NCBI RefSeq assembly: GCF_000247815.1
Contig: NC_021678.1
Coordinates: 4,503,026-4,567,025, forward strand
Source: Ficedula albicollis
Lineage: Eukaryota > Chordata > Aves > Passeriformes > Muscicapidae
Length of the DNA: 64,000 bases
Direction of reading: 5' to 3'
Shown one piece after another: positions 11,744 to 23,335 of this stretch. The number at the start of each line of letters is the position of its first letter. Position 1 is the stretch's first letter. A program made the position numbers and the translations under genes. Under the pieces are notes generated by a model. The model was not told where the DNA came from. It worked only from the letters and a program-made list of their open reading frames with translations, and did not search any database.

Positions 11744-12611
11744 AAAGACAAAATCAGGGGCTCAGAGCAAGCACCAGGGTGCTTGGAACCTCAATAGGGT
11801 CATGACATGTATTTTTTGCTCCAAGGCACCATCAGATCTTTCATTCCTGATCCATGTTAAAATCTTTGGAGAGATATATAAGCATATCCACTATTTGGGA
11901 TATTCTACATGTTTTGTCCCTCAGAAGAAAAGGAAGGGAGTTCAATGATTGCCTGACTCTAGACTCATCCCAGCTGAATATTCCCTGATTTCAGACAGAA
12001 GTGGAATTTCCCCTCTCTCTCCAAACAGTTCCAATGTCCCTAAGAAGCTGCCTGTGCCCTGAAATGGCTCTTAGGAGGTTTAACAGTACTAAGGTGGCTT
12101 TAAATCAATTCTGCTCAAGGAGTCAGTGCTCATTCTTGGTCTATTTTTCATCAACTAGAAAACAGGGGATAATTAAGAGAAAACATTGCCATAAATCATC
12201 AAGAAAAAAAAGAGGACAAACCTTGCACCTAAATGAATATATTTCACAATTTCAAACTGCAAGAATTTCAGTCAGTTACATTCAGATTTCTGTTCTTATT
12301 TTGCCTTAAAATGGTAGATTTTTGCCTAAACCAGAAACCCTGTACACACAGTTTTTGTTTTCCATGACTCCAGCACAAGCAGCTCCTCCTGCCCTTCCCA
12401 GGCATGGGAGAGAGGCAATCCAACCACATTTTCAGGAGCAGCAGGATATTGACCTGGAACAATGCAGGAGGGGCAAGAAACCTCAACCCACCTTTTGCAC
12501 TTTTCTGAATAAAACAAACAAAAAATGACAAAAAAAAAAAAAAAAGACAAAAAAATACATAAAAAAGGAGCAAGAAATAGAAGAAATATAAATTGCACTC
12601 ACACTGAAATT
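11744..12611. other. Unique DNA with an A-rich tract
   Basis: Includes an interrupted A-tract at about 12520-12566. No gene is seen. Confidence 0.5.
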
Positions 12612-12705
12612 AGGATTCAATAGAATAATAGAATAATTCAAGATGAAAAATATCTCCAAGGTTATAATTTCTAACTTTGGACTGAATACCACCACATCCA
12701 CTCAG
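12612..12705 (-). mobile_element. Old CR1 3' end fragment
   Basis: AATAGAATAATAGAATAATT followed by GAAAAATATCTCCAAGG and a TTTGGACTGAATACCACCAC stretch resembles the reverse complement of an eroded CR1 terminus (GAATCATAGAAT... GGTTGGAAAAGATCTCCAAG). It is much more divergent than the type A/B copies. Confidence 0.5.
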
Positions 12706-14290
12706 TTTTTGAACAATTGTTGATTTAGAAAAAACTGAGAAAATATCAGTATTCAGCTGTAAATGAATTTATTTTAAACCCTATTGTAAGAGAGAGAATT
12801 TGCTTTCCTTTTCAATGTCTCTTCCTTTCACCATTCAAATTTTCTTGTTTAAGTCTACACTGAGATCCTGCTGAAGTGGTGACAGGGATAAAAGGGACAG
12901 TCAGGAAGGAGGCAAAAGGTAAGAAGGGTTAAGTTGATGACAGAAGCACTGCTGCCTCCGAAAAAAAGAACTAATAATCTATATCATAGAGAATCTGGTG
13001 GGTGAGACCAGTCTCATCCCAATGAGGTTTTATCCTGTTCAGCTGAGGAGTGATCACATCTTCCTTTATCCCAAGTGTGCAAGGAATGAATTGGAATAGC
13101 TGCAGATCAGTTACATGTGTTCAGATAAAATGAAAATTTACCCTAAAACCAGTGCCAGACATGACAGAAGAGTCTCCAAACAGAGCTGGCAGAAGCATGG
13201 AAAATATATTTTTCCAATGGTTTTTTTCGCCTTCATGGAATGATGTCTTTACCTATTGTATTTTTCAATAGGTAAAGTGGTACCTATTCAAGTGGTACCT
13301 GCTCATGTTTTGGTCTCCTCTGCCTTTTAACATTTGCAAAGCTCCTGGGAAGTCTGAAAGGAAAAAAGGACAATGGGACAGCTGAATGAGATGTGAAATT
13401 AAGGCCGTGCACGTCAATGTTTCCCACTGCCAATCGCCACTTCAGCTGTGAAATGTCCTGCCAGTGGTCAGGTGCAGATGGTGTAGGGCATTCCTGGAAA
13501 TACAGAGCACGGATGGATTGCTTGGATTTGTAGCTTGAGCAGTTTTTCACCTCTTGGAAGCTGGAGGACACAAGTTACCCCTTGGGTTGGTATTCTACAA
13601 CCTATAAAAACCCCAGGGTACTTTAAATTCATTTTATATGAGCAGTACTTGAAATCTGATGGGTCTGTAAACTATCTAGTATCAAGTTCCAATGACATTA
13701 TTAACACCCAAAGTGTCAGCTTTTGAGGAATTGCCATATGGATGGAAGCTGAATAATCACAATTTCATTTTACTTAATGCAATAAGTAAATAATAAACTT
13801 GCAAATATGGCTATGAATTAATCCCACTTTATCCCATGTCCTCTTTGTCTCTTGGGCAATCCTTTAGTTTATTCTTAGAAGTTTTTCCTTAAAACAGTTT
13901 CATCATCACCACCTTTGGCCATTTGTTTGTGTTCATTTACTCCTTCAACGACAGAAGTGAAACTCTTTTCCCCACACTCTCAAGAGATTTTAGTGAACTT
14001 TGAGAAATCTTGCACTGATCCCAAAAAAGCAGAGCGGGTATCTTCATGCAATAAATTGTGCAATTTTTGACATATGCTTGGACCCCAACTCTTCATCTAC
14101 ACCATAGTGAAATTCAATTTATAAAACATTTCTGCTAGAAATAAGCTAATTTATTAAATATATTACTACCTGTTATTATCTGAAAAGCATATTCAAGTGA
14201 AAAATGCTGATGTGAAAAAAGTAATTTTGTTTGCAAATTTTCCTTGGAGTGAAACAAAAGTGTGCATGGAAATTATCCCAAGCAAATCTC
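12706..14290. other. Unique non-coding DNA
   Basis: AT-rich. A short inverted pair around 13247-13276 (TACCTATTG...CAATAGGTA) forms a small hairpin. No gene or repeat family is recognised. Confidence 0.5.
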
Positions 14291-14342
14291 TCAGCTCCAT
14301 CCCTCTGATCATCTTGGTGCCTCCTCTGGATTTGCTCCAAAA
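14291..14342 (-). mobile_element. Internal CR1 fragment
   Basis: The sequence CAGCTCCATCCCTCTGATC followed by TTGGTGCCTCCTCTGG matches the internal CR1 segment seen in the longer copy at 61387-61440. Only about 50 bases are recognisable. Confidence 0.6.
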
Positions 14343-15880
14343 TGACCACTTTTCAGTTTTCTCTTTGCTTTCTGTTCTCATAACAACTATAGATCTCCTC
14401 TCTTTCTGGAGATAGACCAGGTATGGCCTCTCGTTTATTCCCAGTTCCAAAGCCTCTGGAAGATGACACTCGGCTGTGGAGGGGGTTGGTTCAGACACTG
14501 CTGATATTACCCTGAAAAACTCATCTCCAAGGAGGCAACTCTTAATTTTCAGCTGGCCCTGGCTGTAGAGGTCACAGGTTTCTCTGGAGGACAGGAATGA
14601 CACATTCAGTGTATTACTCAGGCAGGAATTGAATTACTGCTCTCCCAAGCTTGGTATTTGACTTGGCTGTCAAGTACACAACATCTAATAAAAGGCACTG
14701 GGCTGTTTCACTGTGCTGACTTGCAGCTCTCAGAGGCTGGAGGAGATGGGGTTGGCTTTGCCTTGATGTTCAGGAAGGAGACTTGCCAATAATTTTGAAC
14801 CAGATGAATAAACATGTGTTCTGTAAGGCTCTTTTTCTACAAATTTAATAACAAGTTTCAGGGGTTGAGGTGAGAACTGGGGAAAGTTTGGATTAATAAA
14901 AGTGTAGGAATATCCCAGGAGGGCCTAATGTATATCTAGCAAATGTTCTATGCATTACAGCACTTCCCTTTTGACTGTAACAGTAGTTTCAAGGCAAGGG
15001 CTAGGAGGTGGTGGATCAGTCCTGGCAAGAGTTCCAGGCTACCCTTAGAATTAATTTCAGGTGTGATCTCAATCCCTGCCTTACAGAATGGCAGGCATGA
15101 TGCAGAGCCTGGCATCACTCACTTGGTGAAGGGACAAAGTGCAGAACACACCCCAAATAACGCAAAACCAGTCCAAGACAATGCTCCAAAAGGGTTTGAA
15201 GAGGGAGCTGAGTGGGAAGGCTTCATCCCTGAAAAGTCTGTGTCCCAGCCAGGCCATGACAGGTAAATCCTGCAGAGGGACAGGCATCAAAGGCAGCACT
15301 CTCACACTCAGGAGCCATGAGCAGAGCAGGGAGGAAGGTTGCCCACCAGAGCAACAAACCTGGAGCCTTGTGCAGGCACTGCCCAGAGAAGGTGAAATGC
15401 TCCCACTTCTGCCTCCCAATGTGTACAATTCCAGAACATCTCATTCAAAGTCTGCTGAGATGCCAGAAGAACAAGATGCTCTACCTCAACTCCAGAGTGA
15501 TTTGGAACAGCTCCAGTCCAGAGTAGCCTATGTGTGCTTAAGAACAAGAGAGTCCAAGGAATGTTTTTGGGACCCCTCTTCAAGTAAGGACTCAAAATTT
15601 GCAGTGACCATGGAGAACTCAGAAGCAGAGTCTTACCCAGCCAGCTCCATTTTATAAACATCATGTTTAAAGCTGAATTAGCCACTGGTCCTTGAGGGTC
15701 AGAAGCACAGAATAAGCTGGGAAGCCTCTAAACAAAGAGTTTAATCTTCCCAAACATCTTGCCCATACCTCCAAAAAGATGATCTGCTAATGGGAAGATG
15801 GAGAATTATAGAGCACAAGGTTGTTCAGTAAGGCCACGTTGCCATCCCATGGCTTGTCACAAGGGACAGCTCCCATCTCT
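14343..15880. other. Unique non-coding DNA
   Basis: A 172-codon plus-strand open frame (15139-15657) overlaps open frames on the other strand and has no recognisable domain, so it is not called as a gene. Confidence 0.5.
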
Positions 15881-16203
15881 GCTCTGGGAGCAGGGAACAG
15901 CTGGAGCTGTGGCAGGGAGGGTCAGGCTGGAGATCAGGGCAAGGTTCTTCCCCCAGAGGGTGCTGGCAGTGCCCAGGCTCCCCAGGGAATGGGCACAGCC
16001 CCAGGGCTGCCAGAGCTCCAGGAGGGTCGAGGCTGCCAGAGCTCCAGAAGCACTTGGATCACGTTCTTAAGCATGGGATGGGATTGCTGGCACTTGTATC
16101 ACGTTCTTAAGCATGGGATGGGATTGCTGGGATATCTGGGCAGGGCCAGGAGTTGGACTAGATGATCCCTGTGAATCCCTTTCAATGCAAGATATTCCAT
16201 GAT
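15881..16203 (+). mobile_element. CR1 3' fragment (type D) with internal duplication
   Basis: Shares GGGAACAGCTGGAGCTGTG, GTTCTTCCCCCAGAGGGTGC and CCCAGGCTCCCCAGGGAATG with the copy at 63 kb. It ends in the CR1 terminus TTGGACTAGATGATCCC. A 40-bp tandem duplication (16051-16090 and 16091-16130) beginning CACTTG and containing ACGTTCTTAAGC differs at one base. It lies inside the element, so it arose after insertion. Confidence 0.8.
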
Positions 16204-17317
16204 AATACATCAACCTGCTTCTGCCTGGACCAAATTCCTCAAGATTCTGGAAGAAGCTTTGACTAAACCAAGAACAAGGAGTGTGGCCAGTCATTGCTGT
16301 TGTGGCCAGAGCCAACCATTCAGAACCATGGATGAAATCTAGGGTATTCAAAGGAAGAAATAAAACAAAAAAAAAAGCCCGAAAAACAAAAACAAAAAAA
16401 TCCCACAAACAAACAAACAAAAAACAAAACAAAACCAAAACCAAAATAAACACCTAACAAACAAAAAAAAACCCCTAAACCTTCATTTTTCTCCCTTCTC
16501 TGTATCTGATGCTTGCACATCTTGATTAGAATTTAGGATGACTCGTATTCCACAGCCCTTTTAATCCCTAAAATACTACTACCACACCGAGTTGCTTGCA
16601 AAGATGCTCTAAGCCATAGTGAGCAAAATCCCTGATAGGAATTTTCTTCCTTTTTATTGAAATAAATTTTAACTCTTCCTTTTCAGACCTCCAGACTGAT
16701 ACATAACAGCAGCCACTATTTAAATTAGGTGGTGATGGTGAGTTTCTGTGCTGTACTGTCCATTATTTTAAATTAAACCAAGAGAAAGTGGACTCTTATC
16801 ACAACTATTGAAAGCAGTTTTCCTTCCCTGTTGATTTACATCCAAATAACCAACTTATCAACCTTGCAAATGTCAACCTGCACTGAGGCAAGGAGATGTG
16901 AAGTTCTTAAGCAGACACTCTCCTTGGGACCAAAAGGTCAGTGTGCATGTTATTTATTCTTCCTGGGGAAAAATTCTACTCTTAAGTCAGGAAAGGCTTT
17001 CACACGATCTACAGAAATAATAATGGAAGGGTTTAACCAAGAAAAGACCGACCTCAGCCTAAATAATAAAAAAAAAAATATTCAAACCAATTAATCTTTT
17101 ACAATTAATTTTTTTTAACATACCAACAGAGATATATCCAGAGAATAAAATCAGGATTGGAAGAGCACTGTCCTCCAAGGAGTACCCAGGCACAAGCCCA
17201 GGTTTGGATTCTACTCCTCTTCAGGGAGTCAAAACTGCCAAATTCACTCTGTCTTTCACACAGGAATGTCTCTTACTGGCACCTCTTTTCCACCAATTTT
17301 AAACACCCTTAAAAACC
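16204..17317. other. Unique DNA with an A-rich simple tract
   Basis: 16363-16482 is a degenerate A-rich tract (AAAC/AAAAC units). Otherwise nothing is recognised. Confidence 0.5.
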
Positions 17318-17352
17318 ATCCTCTCCTGGTTTTGGGCTGGGATAGAGTTAAA
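17318..17352 (+). mobile_element. Possible LTR remnant
   Basis: The phrase GGGCTGGGATAGAGTTAA is one I associate with avian ERV-type LTRs. The match is only about 25 bases and has no flanking LTR structure, so this is a weak call. Confidence 0.25.
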
Positions 17353-17830
17353 CCACAACACAAATTTGTTGTTTCTCTGTTTCACTCATCTTCCTGGAAA
17401 CCCCAATAACCACTAATTTTACAATGAAATGACATTATGGCAAAGGCAATCCTGCTGGCTCCCACTGCCATGATCAACAGTGCAACCAAACATTTTGTTC
17501 CTTATGGCACTGTTTTAGTGCAGAGAATTGAGATGGGACAGTGAAAATAAAGAAAATTTGTGGCTGGAGAAATCAGGCTCTGGGGTTAGTTGGGGGTTAG
17601 ATGAAATAAGAAAACAGCACTGCACTAAAACACAATTTTTAATGTGTCAGAGCCACTGCTTTGAGGGGAGGAAAGGCAGCAACGCAGATTCTGCAGCAAA
17701 ATTTATCAAAATAATCCTAATTTCTGAAGAATAAAGTCATTATTGTTGTAACAAAGGACAGTCTTGCCCTTAAGCTTCCTTGAACACACTGGTCTGGCTT
17801 CTAACACGGCAGCACAAGGAAAGTCAGAGA
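17353..17830. other. Unique non-coding DNA
   Basis: No gene or repeat family is seen. Confidence 0.5.
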
Positions 17831-18205
17831 ATATCTTAGAATCACTAAGGTTGGAAAATACCTTTAAATTCATCAGGTTCAACCAGCACCACCACCCTGC
17901 TCACCACTAAACATATCAAGTGCCACATCCACACATTTTTTTAACACTTCCAGGGATGGGCACTCCAAACCTCCCTGGGCAGCCCCTGCCAAGGCCTGAG
18001 CACCCTTTCCATGCAGAAATTCCTCCTGCTCTCCAAGCTGAGCCTCCCCTGGCACAGCTTGAGGCCGTTTCCCCTCTCCCCTGGCACAGCTTGATCTCCA
18101 ACCTGAGCCTCCCCTGGCACAGCTTGAGGCCGTTTCCCCTTGTCCTGTCCCTGTTCCCTGCAGCAGAGCCCGACCCCCCCTGGCTGTCCCCTCCTGTCAG
18201 GGAGT
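17831..18205 (-). mobile_element. CR1 3' fragment (type B-like, variant 3' end) with internal duplication
   Basis: Left end: TAGAATCACTAAGGTTGG followed by CACCACCACCCTGCTCACC. This is a different CR1 terminus from the other type B copies. From about 17950 it carries the shared type B body (GATGGGCACTCCAAACC, CTCCCTGGGCAGCCCCTGCC). A 45-bp stretch (18031-18075) recurs at 18096-18140, with a partial third copy between. It is truncated at about 18205. Confidence 0.85.
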
Positions 18206-18711
18206 TGTGGAGAGTGTGAATGTCTGATTCCCAGATCCCCCAAATTGCCAGAAACCAGAGACCAAAAAGGCACAGCCTTTTATTAAATCAAATCACTTCA
18301 ATGATGCATCATAGATTTTATAGAACCCATTTTTTTTTTTTATCAAGCCAGGTGAATTCACGAGACACAAGGTTTCACTAACAAGGTGAAGTTGTCTAAA
18401 ATAATTTCTTCACACTGGTTTTTAGCAGAAGGAAATGCAAAGCCTTCTCCCTTCTCTGTTAATTAATGTGAAGTCGCTGGTTTATGACACACTTTTGCCA
18501 GCAATTTCCCTCTTGCATCAAGCCCCTATCAGGATGTTTATCAGGAAGCATTTATTTAATAACTTGGGGTTTTAAATTGCTTCCTTTAATGACAGTATTT
18601 TATCCATGGTGTGTGAAAGCTGGAACACAACATATACAGATATTTTCTTGGTAATGTGTAACTGCAGAGCTAGGATGCAAAAAAAGCTAAGGGAATGGAA
18701 AATAGGGCAGA
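18206..18711. other. Unique non-coding DNA
   Basis: Contains a T-tract at about 18331-18341. Nothing else is recognised. Confidence 0.5.
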
Positions 18712-18893
18712 AATCACAGAATCACTCATGTTTTGGGCTGGAAGAAAATTTAAAGCCCATTCAGTGCCACCCCTGCCATGGCAGGGACACCTTCCACTGT
18801 CCCAGGCTGCTCCAAGCTCCGTCCAGCCTGGCCTTGGACACTTCCAGGGATCCAGGGGCAGCCACAGCTTCTCTGGGCACCCTGTGCCAATGT
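18712..18893 (-). mobile_element. CR1 3' fragment (type A)
   Basis: AATCACAGAATCACTCATG, then GCCACCCCTGCCATGG, ACACCTTCCACTGTCCC, GGATCCAGGGGCAGCCAC and TCTCTGGGCACCCTGTGCC. This is the standard type A order in antisense, truncated on the 5' side. Confidence 0.9.
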
Positions 18894-20412
18894 CACTCCC
18901 TAAAGGAGACTTTGTCTTTGTTCATGCAACTCTGCCCAAAAAACTTCCTCTATTAAGAAACAAATGCAAAGATTGGACCAAGTGGGACGACTCTTTTTAC
19001 CCATCTTTTATCTCTTCATACACTTAAACATGCGATATCTTCTACATCCTCTCCTTTTGCCTTTGTTTATCTTCAAAATAGGCCAAAGAACTCCTGTGGG
19101 ATGGAGCAACCCCAGACTAACTCTTGGACAATACCAAGGAGAAAAAAATCACTGTTCTGCAAAATCTTTGCTCTTTCCTGGAGTCCTGACATTCTTTTTG
19201 TCCCAGAGCCACTGACTCTCTCAGCTGATCCCACTGCTTCATCCCTTCCAACCCACTGGGAATGCAGGGACTGTCTGTCTGCTGCTGTGAGCAATGCAGA
19301 ACATGTTACACATCCTCTGCATTATTTATACTGGCTACTTACAAGTTGATTTTTATTTTTTTAAAGTTTCCATCTGTAGGTTCTGGCTCCCTTTCAAAAT
19401 CTCTCCCTTTCCATCGTGTTCTAATGGATATCTGTTTTCTGAGAACATCTGTCCTTAATGGGCCCTGTTAGATGCAACAGTGACACCATTTTCCATCTTA
19501 TTACATGCACACAGTTTTCTGTTTTTTCTGTTGTTGTAAAACAACAACAACAAAAAGAAATGGAAAAAAAAGGAAAAAATATCATTAAAACCAAGTTGAT
19601 GAAAATGTGTTGGCTCACATGACTAAGGGTCTCCTGTTCATTCCGTTCTTTTAATCTGCCTCTTTTATTCTTTCATCCAACTCTTTTACAAGAGTCAGGG
19701 GTCTCCATCAGATTATTTCAATACTTAAGAGGCTTTAAAATGGCACTTTAGAATGGACTTGAGACTCCCAGCATCTGTACTGTATATGGTTCCAAATATT
19801 TTAGATCCTAACAAATCTAACCTCAGTGTCCTGAACAAAAATCCATCCTGCTGCATCCAAGTGTCACATCAGTCCTCTGAGAGAAGGATTCATCCATGTG
19901 GAGATGCCCACGTAGCAGCAGGAAGGCTCAGCAGGCTGTGGATAAGTGAGAGTCATTTGTTCTTGAGCTCCCACTGACAATGCAGCCTTTATCACTTTAT
20001 GATCTTTAGGAGATGAGCTGGAAAGGCTCCAAAATTAGAGAATATGAGGGGAAAAGTGGAGGACGTGAGGGGAGGGTATGACTGACACTGAATACATCCC
20101 ATGAAAACATACCTAAGACCTTATCAGACCCATCTGGTTATGGAGGAAGGGGAACATCCCGGAAATCAAGCGATCATCAAATCAAAAAGGGACTTGTGGA
20201 GTCCCAGGGCAGAGGAATAATCAACAATGGCATTTCTGGAAAAGAGCAAATACAACTGACATATCCCTCAGTTTTTTTCTTCAAAGTCTGGGGACACCCA
20301 CAATCTAAGAGCTCAGCTCTCGCTTCTGAGTGCCGTTCCTAAGAACTGCAGGTGGGCCAACACTCAGAAAACTTATCCTTTCCCTAAAATCCTACTTGAA
20401 AAACACAGGTTT
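18894..20412. other. Unique non-coding DNA
   Basis: A perfect 9-bp stem with a 3-base loop (TGTTGTTGT/ACAACAACA, 19529-19549) lies beside an A-rich tract. No gene is recognised. Confidence 0.5.
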
Positions 20413-20707
20413 GTGTCCCAGCTGTGTTTGGAAATCCCCTCGGGAATTCCACCCATCTCCCTGGTGCGTTGGTTTCACGTGCTAGGGGGGAGGGGTGGAT
20501 TCCCTCAGGGAAAGCACCGCGAGGCCGGGGAGCAGGAGGGGCTGTCCTGTCTCTGGGGGCTTCCCCTGTGGGCTGCTGGGACCAGCCGGAGAGCTGGCTT
20601 GGTGATGGGCAGCTTGGGAAACCAATGGAAGGTTATTTCGTTTTCATAAATCACGTTGCTAAGGCTAATTTGCTCTCTTTGGCCTTCCGGCCGCCAGGCC
20701 GATAGCG
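20413..20707. promoter_or_regulatory. CpG-rich promoter-like stretch cut off by an assembly artefact
   Basis: Among the most CpG-dense DNA in the window, with around 13 CpG in under 300 bases. It holds two adjacent kappaB-like sites (GGAAATCCCC 20430-20439; GGGAATTCC 20442-20450), an E-box CACGTG (20476-20481), a CCAAT (20622-20626) and an RFX half-site-like CGTTGCTAAG. It is interrupted at 20708 by sequencing adapter. A promoter or CpG-island edge is an inference from composition and motifs. No exon is identified. Confidence 0.35.
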
Positions 20708-20733
20708 AGATCGGAAGAGCGTCGTGTAGGGAA
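20708..20733 (+). other. Illumina adapter sequence left in the assembly
   Basis: Begins AGATCGGAAGAGC and continues GTCGTGTAGGGAA. This is the read-through form of the Illumina universal adapter, matching about 26 bases before it collapses into G bases. It is not genomic sequence. Confidence 0.95.
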
Positions 20734-21625
<892 letters not shown>

Positions 21626-21639
21626 GGAGGGAATAATCT

Positions 21640-21795
21640 AGGAATCTTATTCTGAATTCCTTTTGTGTTATTAATAAATTTCTTCTTGTACCTTTTTAAG
21701 TTTTGAGCCTGCCTTGTCTCTACTCCTAAATCCTATAGCTACAAGAAATTAAATATATTAAAATTGGCAAAACCCAAGTCACACCCTGACACCTG
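21640..21795 (+). mobile_element. Possible LTR 3' part
   Basis: TGTTATTAATAAATTTC followed by TTTAAGTTTTGAGCCTGCC and CTACTCCTAAATCCTAT resembles the polyadenylation region and 3' part of avian endogenous retroviral LTRs as I remember them. The 5' part would lie in the poly-G block. No coding region is visible. Confidence 0.4.
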
Positions 21796-22430
21796 GTTAA
21801 CAGCTCCTTTCTCAATTTCCAGTTTAAACATACTCAGGACACACTTTAGTCCACAAGCCTTTCCAGCTGGATTATCAGCTTCTATTCCCTTGATGATATT
21901 TGAACCCTCAATGTATTGTTAAAATTTGAACATCTCTGCTTTGCTAGGAAAGGAATTGGATCCTGATCAGTTCTGTCCCAGGAAGGAGGGAGGGAAGCAC
22001 ACCAGGCCATGGCTCATCCTTCTCTCCACTCTCCAAGTTTAAATAGACCTTCATCTGATGGCAACCAACCCAAACACACACACACATGAGTGAGCCTTGG
22101 ACAACTGGACAAATTCACCAGACACAGCGTGAAACTCCTTCCAGCAAGTGTGGGATTTTTTAGGAGCTCCATCACCAGTGGTTCCTTGCTCCTCCCATTT
22201 TAAGCCCCAAGACAAGCTACAAAAAGCCCCTTTACAGGAGAGTCCATCAAACCTAGAAATCCCTCCCTGACAGGAGCAGCCCCTAAGGAAGAGTAGAGAT
22301 ACTCAAACCATGGGACAATTTCCCTAGATTTCCAACTGACCCCAAAGACTTGGAGCTCACTCGCTTCCTTAACAAAAACCATTTATATTCTTCAGGCCCT
22401 GCTATGAAACTCCCAGAACTAAAGCTAACA
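21796..22430. other. Unique non-coding DNA
   Basis: Short ACAC stretch near 22075-22086. No gene or repeat family is recognised. Confidence 0.5.
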
Positions 22431-22646
22431 TGGAATAGGTTGCCCAGAGAAGCAGTGGCTGCCCCTGGATCTCTGGAAGAGTTCCAAGCCAGGCTGGACA
22501 GGGCTTGGAGCAATGTGGGATAATGGAAGGTGTCCCTGCCCATGGCAGGGGGTTGGAATGGGATGGGCATAATGGAAGGTGTCCCTGCCCATGGCTGGGA
22601 TGGGCTTTGAAATCCTTTCCAACCCAAGCCATTCTGGGATGATTCC
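22431..22646 (+). mobile_element. CR1 3' fragment (type A) with internal duplication
   Basis: GGTTGCCCAGAGAAGCAGTGG, CTGCCCCTGGATCTCTGG, GGTGTCCCTGCCCATGGC and TCCTTTCCAACCC in sense order. The block starting ATAATGGAAGGTGTCC occurs at 22520 and again at 22569, a 49-bp tandem duplication within the element. Confidence 0.88.
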
Positions 22647-23221
22647 TTGATTATGGTTCTGGGAGAGGCATCTTTTGTATTTTACAACTCTTGGTGGGTG
22701 AGTGGCAATGCTGAGCTCAGCACTCATCACCCGTGGGTGGAATTTTTGTCTTCTTCCCTTTGCATCCACCTCTGGAGGATTTCACCTGCCCAGTTAATTC
22801 TGCCTCAATCCTGCTGCAGTTTTCCACCGTCAGCACTCAGCTCCAGTGCTCTGGAGGAAGTACCAGGAGCACACCCCATGTCTTTCGCAGCTCATTTATC
22901 AGTTGAGTATCACAGGTTTGTGCAGATTCCTTGGAGACCGTGCTGCTAACATCCTCTCACTCAGAAAACTGCTCAGTTACTCCAACCTTCTGTTTCCTAT
23001 CTTTTGACCAATTTTTTCACTGTTTTTTAGAGCATTCCTTTTCTGTCTCGTCCTTTTGGCTTTAATCCCAAATCGTCAGAGGGTTGGACAGAGAGCACTG
23101 CACACTTGTGATGATCCAATCCTGTTTCAGTGATGAGGACCCATTTTGGAGTTCACTTGCTCCTTTTAACTATCATTTTGGTATCGGTCTGGGGATGCTA
23201 CTCTGCAGGTGGGTTGTGCTA
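22647..23221. other. Unique non-coding DNA
   Basis: No recognised gene or repeat. Confidence 0.5.
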
Positions 23222-23335
23222 AGATTTCCCATCCCTGGCAGTGTCCAAGGCCAGGTTGGACGGAGCTTGGGACCTGGGACCCAAGATCTGGGAGTGTGGA
23301 AGTTCTCCCTGCCCATGGCAGGAGCATGGAATAGA
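23222..23335 (+). mobile_element. CR1 fragment (type A)
   Basis: CAGTGTCCAAGGCCAGGTTG, GGAGCTTGGGACCTGGGA and CTCCCTGCCCATGGCAGG follow the type A sense order. Both ends are eroded. Confidence 0.75.

Noticed and set aside
11121..11744. 207-codon GC-rich frame
   Set aside because: Runs through a CR1-like type C copy in antisense.
15139..15657. 172-codon open frame
   Set aside because: Overlapping frames on both strands are also open, and no family, signal or motif is recognisable.
16363..16482. Poly(A) tail of a processed pseudogene
   Set aside because: The tract is degenerate (AAAC/AAAAC) and no gene-like sequence lies beside it.
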